Below are positions 59,022 to 64,000 of a stretch of 64,000 nt of DNA, one piece after another; the first letter of the stretch is position 1; each line of letters starts with the position of its first letter. The DNA is from Microstegium vimineum (lineage: Eukaryota; Streptophyta; Magnoliopsida; Poales; Poaceae). Both the position numbers and the translations under genes were made by a program. The stretch covers positions 5,686,079-5,750,078 of the forward strand of contig CM039126.1 of NCBI GenBank assembly GCA_022036555.1. The letters are read 5' to 3'. The notes beneath the pieces were generated by a model. The model was given only the letters and a program-made list of their open reading frames with translations, was not told the DNA's origin and searched no databases.

Positions 59022-60135
59022 ACTATAGCACACATTTGTTTGTCAACCTAGCGACATAGGAAAACCTTGTGAAAATCTTCAATTATGTGTTTCAAAACCT
59101 TTTTCAAAAGACCAACTAAGGCTCATGACCATTGTCTGTAATGTTGAATGTTTACTGGTCATGTGTCTTAGGCATATATGTCCATATCTAGTATAGAGAA
59201 CAGTCCAACTGGAATTAGTCCAGTAGTTGTCTGTAACCCAGGCCGGCAGTGCCGCCCTTTAAGGTCGGCAGTGCCGCCCTCTGTCCTTTGGGCAGAATCA
59301 GGTGTTTCTTTCGTGGACCCGTGGGCCTTTATAAAACCCCTCCAATGCTGAGTGCCCACGGGCGCATCGCCTCTCCCTTGACCAGTTCCTCCCTCACCTC
59401 TCCTCTCTTCCATAGAGGTGACCTAGGAGCTCCATTACCATCCCCTTGGTCGGCATTGCCGCTCCTCAACCCTCCACCATCGTCTTTCTGCGATATTGGT
59501 GGACATGCTACTTGTGGAAGGCAGCCCTCTTCTCTTTCCCCTTCAATCCCACGTTTTTGGAAGCAAGGTGAAACCCTAACCTAAACTTTTCGGTTCAATC
59601 TATGCAATGTGATGGTTCTAGTTGGGGATTCATGTTTCTGGGAGGTGTATGAAGGGATTGGAACTAGGATTAGGGTTTGATTTGAGTGGATTTGGATTCA
59701 TCCATCTCGAATGAACAGGAGCAGAGCGGCAGTGCCGCCCCTAGCAGATTCAATCTGCTAAGCTTCTGTTTGTTGGGATGAGTTGGCCTAGATGTGTTGA
59801 AACCAAACTCTAGTTCAAAATTTTGGTCTCTAAATATATCCTATCCTTCATATCCTTGGCTAGGGCATCATATTCTGTTTATTTAGACTGTGATTCTGAA
59901 CTCTTTACAAGGTGTAGGAGTAGTTAAAATCAGGATTTATACAGAGAAAGAAATCTGGAGAAAGTCTAGTGAAGCACTTGAGGGCGGCAGTGCCGCCCTT
60001 CCCCTGCTAATTCAAACAGCATGCTTCTACTTGGATTTTTCTCTAAATTTCTTCCCTTGTTTAACCCCTGCTTTTAATTTCATCTACACACTGTCATTTA
60101 CAGTTTCTCATCTAGTCTTCATATGTGTTGCATAG
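59022..60135 (+). other. Copia post-pol spacer with palindromes
   Basis: Non-coding spacer between pol and the third ORF. It has five palindrome copies (59241, 59263, 59448, 59724, 59982). The sequence just before 60136 (TTGCATAG then ATG) has the form of a splice acceptor, which would fit expression of the third ORF from a spliced RNA. That is an inference. Confidence 0.6.
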
Positions 60136-61158
60136 ATGAATCCCAGTGGTGAAGGAAGTGCAGCCGGTGGTAGGAGGAAGCGGGTTGGCAAGGTGACAAG
60201 TCGCAAGGCCAGTGGGAAGATGCAGATGTCGTATGACAGAGATGCAGCTTTTGCAGAAGAAGAGAGAAATCAGATGGAGGGCTATGAGATCTCTCAGTGG
60301 CCAGAGACACCCTTGCACCTCACTGAGTTTGATCCCAGGTACATACAGGAGGTTGAGGGTGAGTACTTGCTTGCAGCACCCCAGGACACCGTTCAGCATG
60401 CTGTTACAGATTACTCCAGGTCCTGGAAGGCTACTCAGGAGGCTAGGGAAGTCAACCCCTACACTGTGCCCAAGATGAGAGGTATTGATTATCGCTTCTG
60501 GAATGTCTTTCATTCCAATTTCTATGCTACCGCCATCTATGCCAGGCCAGCCAGCAAGATATGCAAGATGCAGTACATTGACTTTGCTAAGTTGGAGAGC
60601 AGGCAGGACATTCAGTTGACTGGAGCTATCGGTGTGTGTGACCGTTTTCAGATGACAGACATCATGGGTTTCAGGTATGATTGGAACACAGAGATCCTTG
60701 CTCAGTTTCATGCTACATATTTTTGGGATCAGGATGAGGATGTGATTCACTGGATGACTGATGGTTGCCACTACCGCTGTGATTATGTCACATTCTGCCG
60801 CATTCTTGGCTTTGGGAGAGAGCACAGGGCATTGCCTAGCATACATCAGGGTGCCAGGGCTGAGCCACATACATTGAGCTATATCTGGGAGGATCAGGAT
60901 GGTTCTGTGGCTAACTATTCCAAGACCAATCTCAAGAGCCTGCATTACATTCTGAACAACTTCATCAGGGTAACTCTGAATCCCAAGGACAATGCTACAG
61001 ATCTTAATGGATACATCACTAATGTTCTCTCTAGGTTTCCCAATGGAGACAGCAGGGACCTCTATAGTTGTACCACCACCTCGGCGTTTAGGCCGTCAGC
61101 GCGCTCCACACTTCTCACAGACTACACACAGGGGTCGTCGCGCTGTTGTCTCCAGTGA
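60136..61158 (+). CDS. Third ORF in the env position of the Copia element, 3' part rearranged
   Basis: It has 340 codons and starts MNPSGEGSAAGGRRKRVGKV (basic). It then has a region matching the 'putative plant transposon protein' family found after pol in many Sireviruses: RFWNVFHSNFYATAIY, TDIMGFRYDWNTEILAQF and HWMTDGCHYRCDYVTFCRIL. I see no signal peptide or clear membrane segment, so an envelope role is not supported by this copy. The last about 28 codons look out of frame. Reading +1, from about 61067 the text becomes VPPPRRLGRQRAPHFSQ and ends SSDEE-stop at 61166-61168, which fits better. An internal deletion and frameshift near 61060-61070 are therefore likely, making the ORF shorter than usual. 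Confidence 0.7.
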   Translation: MNPSGEGSAAGGRRKRVGKVTSRKASGKMQMSYDRDAAFAEEERNQMEGYEISQWPETPLHLTEFDPRYIQEVEGEYLLAAPQDTVQHAVTDYSRSWKATQEAREVNPYTVPKMRGIDYRFWNVFHSNFYATAIYARPASKICKMQYIDFAKLESRQDIQLTGAIGVCDRFQMTDIMGFRYDWNTEILAQFHATYFWDQDEDVIHWMTDGCHYRCDYVTFCRILGFGREHRALPSIHQGARAEPHTLSYIWEDQDGSVANYSKTNLKSLHYILNNFIRVTLNPKDNATDLNGYITNVLSRFPNGDSRDLYSCTTTSAFRPSARSTLLTDYTQGSSRCCLQ

Positions 61159-61210
61159 TGAGGAGTGATTGGTTCCCCTTTCTTTTTTCTTCTCTTTTTG
61201 GCGCTTGATG

Positions 61211-61792
61211 CCAAAGGGGGAGAAGTTTAGGGGGGTCAATTCTTTTTCGCTGCAGTTTGAGCTTCATGTCATATCCGTTGAGAGTTAGTTATTAGCTTGT
61301 GAGGTTGAGTGTCGCCCCGAAAAACTATTTTATGTAATAAGGCACTAGTTTGACTCTATTTATGTTGGATATGGACATGTATTTGTGGATTTCGATTTAG
61401 CTTATCTTATTTCTGTGCCTGTGTTGCTTTAGACCTGTTTTATCTTGTGTAGAAATCTTGTTGTTACCTGACTGTTATAGCCAAGGCGGCAGTGCCGCCC
61501 CCTGCTACAACAACCAGGGTTGAGTGCTCTTGTTTCATATAAACTGTCATATGCATCACGTATCATCCTGTGACACTCTTTTTGAGCACCCCACAACAAG
61601 CATGGATGTAGAGGGAGGCCCCAAAACACTTTGCATATGTGAAACTTGGTCTCTAACACCAACTTGAGCATTCAAATCTCAATCCACATATTTAGGGGGA
61701 GTTCTCTACACCCATGATTGCAAATCTCAGAATTATAATTATTATTTTGTAAGCTTGAATTGGGTTGTCATCAATCACCAAAAATGGGAGAT
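61211..61792 (+). promoter_or_regulatory. Multiple polypurine tracts before the 3' LTR
   Basis: CAAAGGGGGAGAAG and TTTAGGGGGGT (61212-61236), TTTAGGGGGAG (about 61691-61701) and AAAAATGGGAGA directly at the 3' LTR border (61780-61791). Repeated polypurine tracts are a known Sirevirus feature. The last one would prime plus-strand synthesis. Confidence 0.75.
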
Positions 61793-62971
61793 TGAAAGTG
61801 CAATCAAGCCCTAAGTGGGTTTTGGTGTTGATGACCGCTTAATTCAATAACTAATGAGATATATTAAGATGATAAGCAGGTAATAACAAAAAGAGGAAAG
61901 ACATAGAGAAGGTGGAGATACCCCAATTCTTATGATGGCTTCTCTACTCATCAAAGGTTTAAATTCATTTATGGTTTGAATTTGAGTATAGGCATGCCGT
62001 ACTATTAAGGGGGATTCTAGTGCTCTTTGGTCAGATGTGAATCACATGCTCAAATCTTTATCTCAAACATGCACTCAGCTAGCTCAGTGTCCAGGCCAAA
62101 ACTCAACTCCAGCAGACACACTAAGCTAGGGCGGCAGTGCCGCCCTCCTATTCCAGCAAATCTCCTTAACTATAAATAGCCGCTGGAACGGTCTTCACCT
62201 TACCAGTCCATACCCCTTCGTCATCCTCGGGAATCTGACCGTTGGAAACAGAGCTCTCTCTCCCTCTCTCTCACTCCATTGTTGACCTTCACCCTCCAAG
62301 CAATCCCACACTTTCCACCATAGATTCTTGAGGGAAAAGGCAGCAAAACACTCCTAGAGAGCGGATCTACTACTTCCCAAAGTCTAAGAGCTTGTGGTTC
62401 ACGTTTGGCCGGCGGTGCTAGGGTTTGTTACCCTTGGAGCTTGCTCCTAGCCGGCTAGGCGTCGCCCTAGAGCTTGCCTCTCACTTGTGGCAGCCTAGGG
62501 AAGTTTGTAATCGACTTGTGAAGCTAAGGTATTACCCCTCATCTCAAGGATTCACTTCCTTGACTTGAGATTGAGTTGGAGTTGCAAAGCTCCTAGCCTT
62601 TGTGGCACCTCAACAATGTGGACTTAGGCAAGCCTTTGTGGCGAGCTGAACCACGGGATAAATACTTGTGTCTTGTGTGCTGGTCCCCTAGTACTTTGTT
62701 CTCACAATATTTCTTGTGCTAGGGTTTGTGTTGGGGATCCAAGGAAAGAAGACATTTCTGTGGTAACCAGTCTTCGAACTGGTTCTTGTGTTGATTTTGC
62801 AGGGAAGGACACATCTTGGAGACTAGTATCCCCTGCCAAAACTCATCTCTTTCTGTCAAGTTTTTGTAGGCCGGCAGTGCCGCCCTAGCATTTGATCTTT
62901 GCGTGTTGTGAATTTTTACAGGCCTATTCACCCCCCCCCTCTAGGCTGTTTACCCTTCCTGAGATCCTACA
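61793..62971 (+). repeat. 3' LTR of the Copia element
   Basis: Nearly identical to 51577-52777. The main difference is the loss of about 20 bp covering one of the two adjacent 3' palindromes (one at 62869 here, against two at 52654 and 52677). Confidence 0.95.
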
Positions 62972-64000
62972 ATAAGTCTGTGAGTGCTTTTGCTACAAAA
63001 GTGAATCAAAGGCTTGTTTTATTTTTCTTTATCTTTCTAATTTAATCTAATTAAACATTTTCCTTTTTTATCCTTCTCATGTTTTTGCTTTTAATTTTTT
63101 ATATTTCATAAGGTACAATTCATGTGCACTTTTATGATACACTTTTGTAATGAATTTTTTTGTTTTTCTTCTATTCTTTCTCTTTTCTTTGTTGTTTTTC
63201 ATAAATTTTCTTATTTTAGTTTTCTTTGTTATTATTTTATTGAACTAATTTATTTCTATTTTTTATTACTATTTCATACTTCTATATTTTCTATGTTCCG
63301 TGAAATAAATACGATGTTGAATGTAATATATGTATTTTTTAACTCAAGGATAATTGTTTTTTTTTCTTTCTTCTAGTTTTGTTTTTCCCTTTCGATATTC
63401 TTTGGATTTTGTTCATTTTATTTTTTAATCCTTTTTGTTTTACCTTTTGTTTTATTTAACTTGTATTGCTTACTATTTTTTCATTTTTATATTCAACTTT
63501 TTTTTATTTCCTATACTTACATGAGATACATATGATATTCGTATAACATACAGGTGATGTTTTACAATATTTATATAGTATAAACAAGATGTTCCATGAT
63601 TATCTATAGGTATTAATGCAGTACCTTTTTAGGGGATATAGTACTTGCGATATTTTCTGTGGTATACTTTAAATTTTTCATGTAATATATGGGTGATGCT
63701 TTCTTTAATTTCCCTCTATTACATATTTTATTATTATTATTTTGGGTTTTCCATATATCTTGTTGTATATTCATGTAGTATACACATGATGTTTTATGAC
63801 GTGTTTCCTTATCTTAACATGACATAAGTGGGATGTTCCATAATGATGTTTTTAGTTTTTCCCTTGCTTAACTATACAAATAATTTGTGTGTTTATGATG
63901 TATCTTTTACATCTGTGTGCATTACACACATAATAAAACATTTTGAATTGTTAACTACAGAAATAATTTGTGTATTTGTGGTTGTGTCTTATGCACTATT
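62972..64000. other. AT-rich flank with degenerate repeats, no gene
   Basis: T-rich DNA in which phrases like ATATATGGGTGATG, ATACACATGATGTTTT and CATACAGGTGATGTTTT recur (63550-63840). It continues the AT-rich region interrupted by the Copia element. No gene is seen. Confidence 0.5.

Larger units (their letters stand above)
51913..62885 (+). repeat. Dispersed 17-bp palindrome family GGGCGGCAGTGCCGCCC
   Basis: The sites are centred at 51921, 52662, 52685, 55363, 55384, 57231, 59249, 59271, 59456 (weak), 59732, 59990, 61492, 62137 and 62877. The ideal form is an 8-bp inverted repeat around a single G. The right arm TGCCGCCC is nearly constant. The left arm starts GGGC, GGCC, GGTC, GAGC or AGGC. 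All 14 have the same central G on +, so they share one orientation. Each contains GCCGCC facing both ways (the core of the ERF GCC-box). Copies in gag and pol fall in unconserved linkers, in a frame encoding Gly/Ser-Ser-Ala-Ala-Pro or close. Confidence 0.9.
51577..62971 (+). mobile_element. Full-length Sirevirus-type Copia retrotransposon
   Basis: The LTRs are 51577-52777 and 61793-62971, TG...CA, with the 5-bp target duplication ATAAG at 51572-51576 and 62972-62976. The total is 11.4 kb. The order is 5' LTR, primer site, gag (52826-55721), protease-integrase-RT-RNase H (about 55735-59021), a 2.8-kb 3' region with a third ORF (60136-61158), several polypurine tracts, and the 3' LTR. Integrase before RT makes it Copia. 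The long gag, the third ORF after pol and multiple polypurine tracts point to the Sirevirus/Maximus lineage (as Opie and Ji in maize). By eye the LTRs differ at about 19 substitutions plus a few indels, including an approximately 20-bp gap. At commonly used grass rates this suggests insertion within roughly the last million years. The coding region has at least five frameshifts and three stops. Confidence 0.95.

Noticed and set aside
60112..60945. 277-codon minus frame opposite the third Copia ORF
   Set aside because: Antisense shadow. The plus frame has the recognised domain and position.
1..64000. CRISPR arrays, bacterial operons, rRNA genes
   Set aside because: None seen. The content is plainly plant nuclear, and the direct repeats present are LTRs, MITEs or minisatellites.

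Overview
The window is nuclear DNA from a grass, probably a panicoid. The evidence is spliced DUF569 genes with GC-rich first exons, a plant UDP-glycosyltransferase, several Stowaway-type MITEs, PIF/Harbinger and Helitron elements, and Sirevirus-like Copia retrotransposons. About 10-12 kb is host gene space and the rest is mobile or decayed mobile DNA. The species call is an inference. I saw no rRNA, tRNA or CRISPR.

Layout: 1-945 is a diverged duplicate of 21276-22256. 1150-4512 is a dead Ty3/gypsy element carrying a Stowaway MITE and a long foldback element. 5648-11138 is a complete but disabled PIF/Harbinger element (TAA target duplication, matching inverted ends) with a Myb-like helper gene on + and a DDE transposase on -. 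12191-13684 (-) is an intact UDP-glycosyltransferase. 14331-15612 is a near-perfect 1.28-kb foldback element. 16261 to about 20693 is a probable Helitron (- strand) sitting in the 5' leader of a second, truncated glycosyltransferase copy whose promoter remnant lies at 20694-20835. 22310-25373 holds Stowaways, a Copia-type LTR and a short Harbinger relative that shares ends with the large one.

26237-38877 is a cluster of four three-exon DUF569 genes: A and B (-, intact), C (-, one premature TAG) and D (+, intact). All four have a similar TGGCA-GTGGG-CC type motif 160-400 bp upstream. A fifth fragment at 48606-48995 contains a piece of gypsy reverse transcriptase in the opposite orientation. 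40650-46190 looks like a long non-coding LTR-type element, with a 1.95-kb Sirevirus-type solo LTR nested in it (target duplication CCAGG). 46.2-51.5 kb is repeats and LTR fragments.

51577-62971 is a full-length Sirevirus-type Copia element with 5-bp target duplications ATAAG, LTRs about 98% identical, an initiator-Met tRNA primer site, gag, pol, a third env-position ORF and several polypurine tracts. Its coding region is broken by several frameshifts and stops. The most striking signal in the window is a 17-bp palindrome, GGGCGGCAGTGCCGCCC, present in about 14 copies in this element. All copies are in the same strand sense, in LTRs, gag, the integrase-RT linker and the 3' region, and three pairs are spaced 21-23 bp. 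Two other Copia-type LTRs in the window carry related or different clusters of short GC-rich palindromes.
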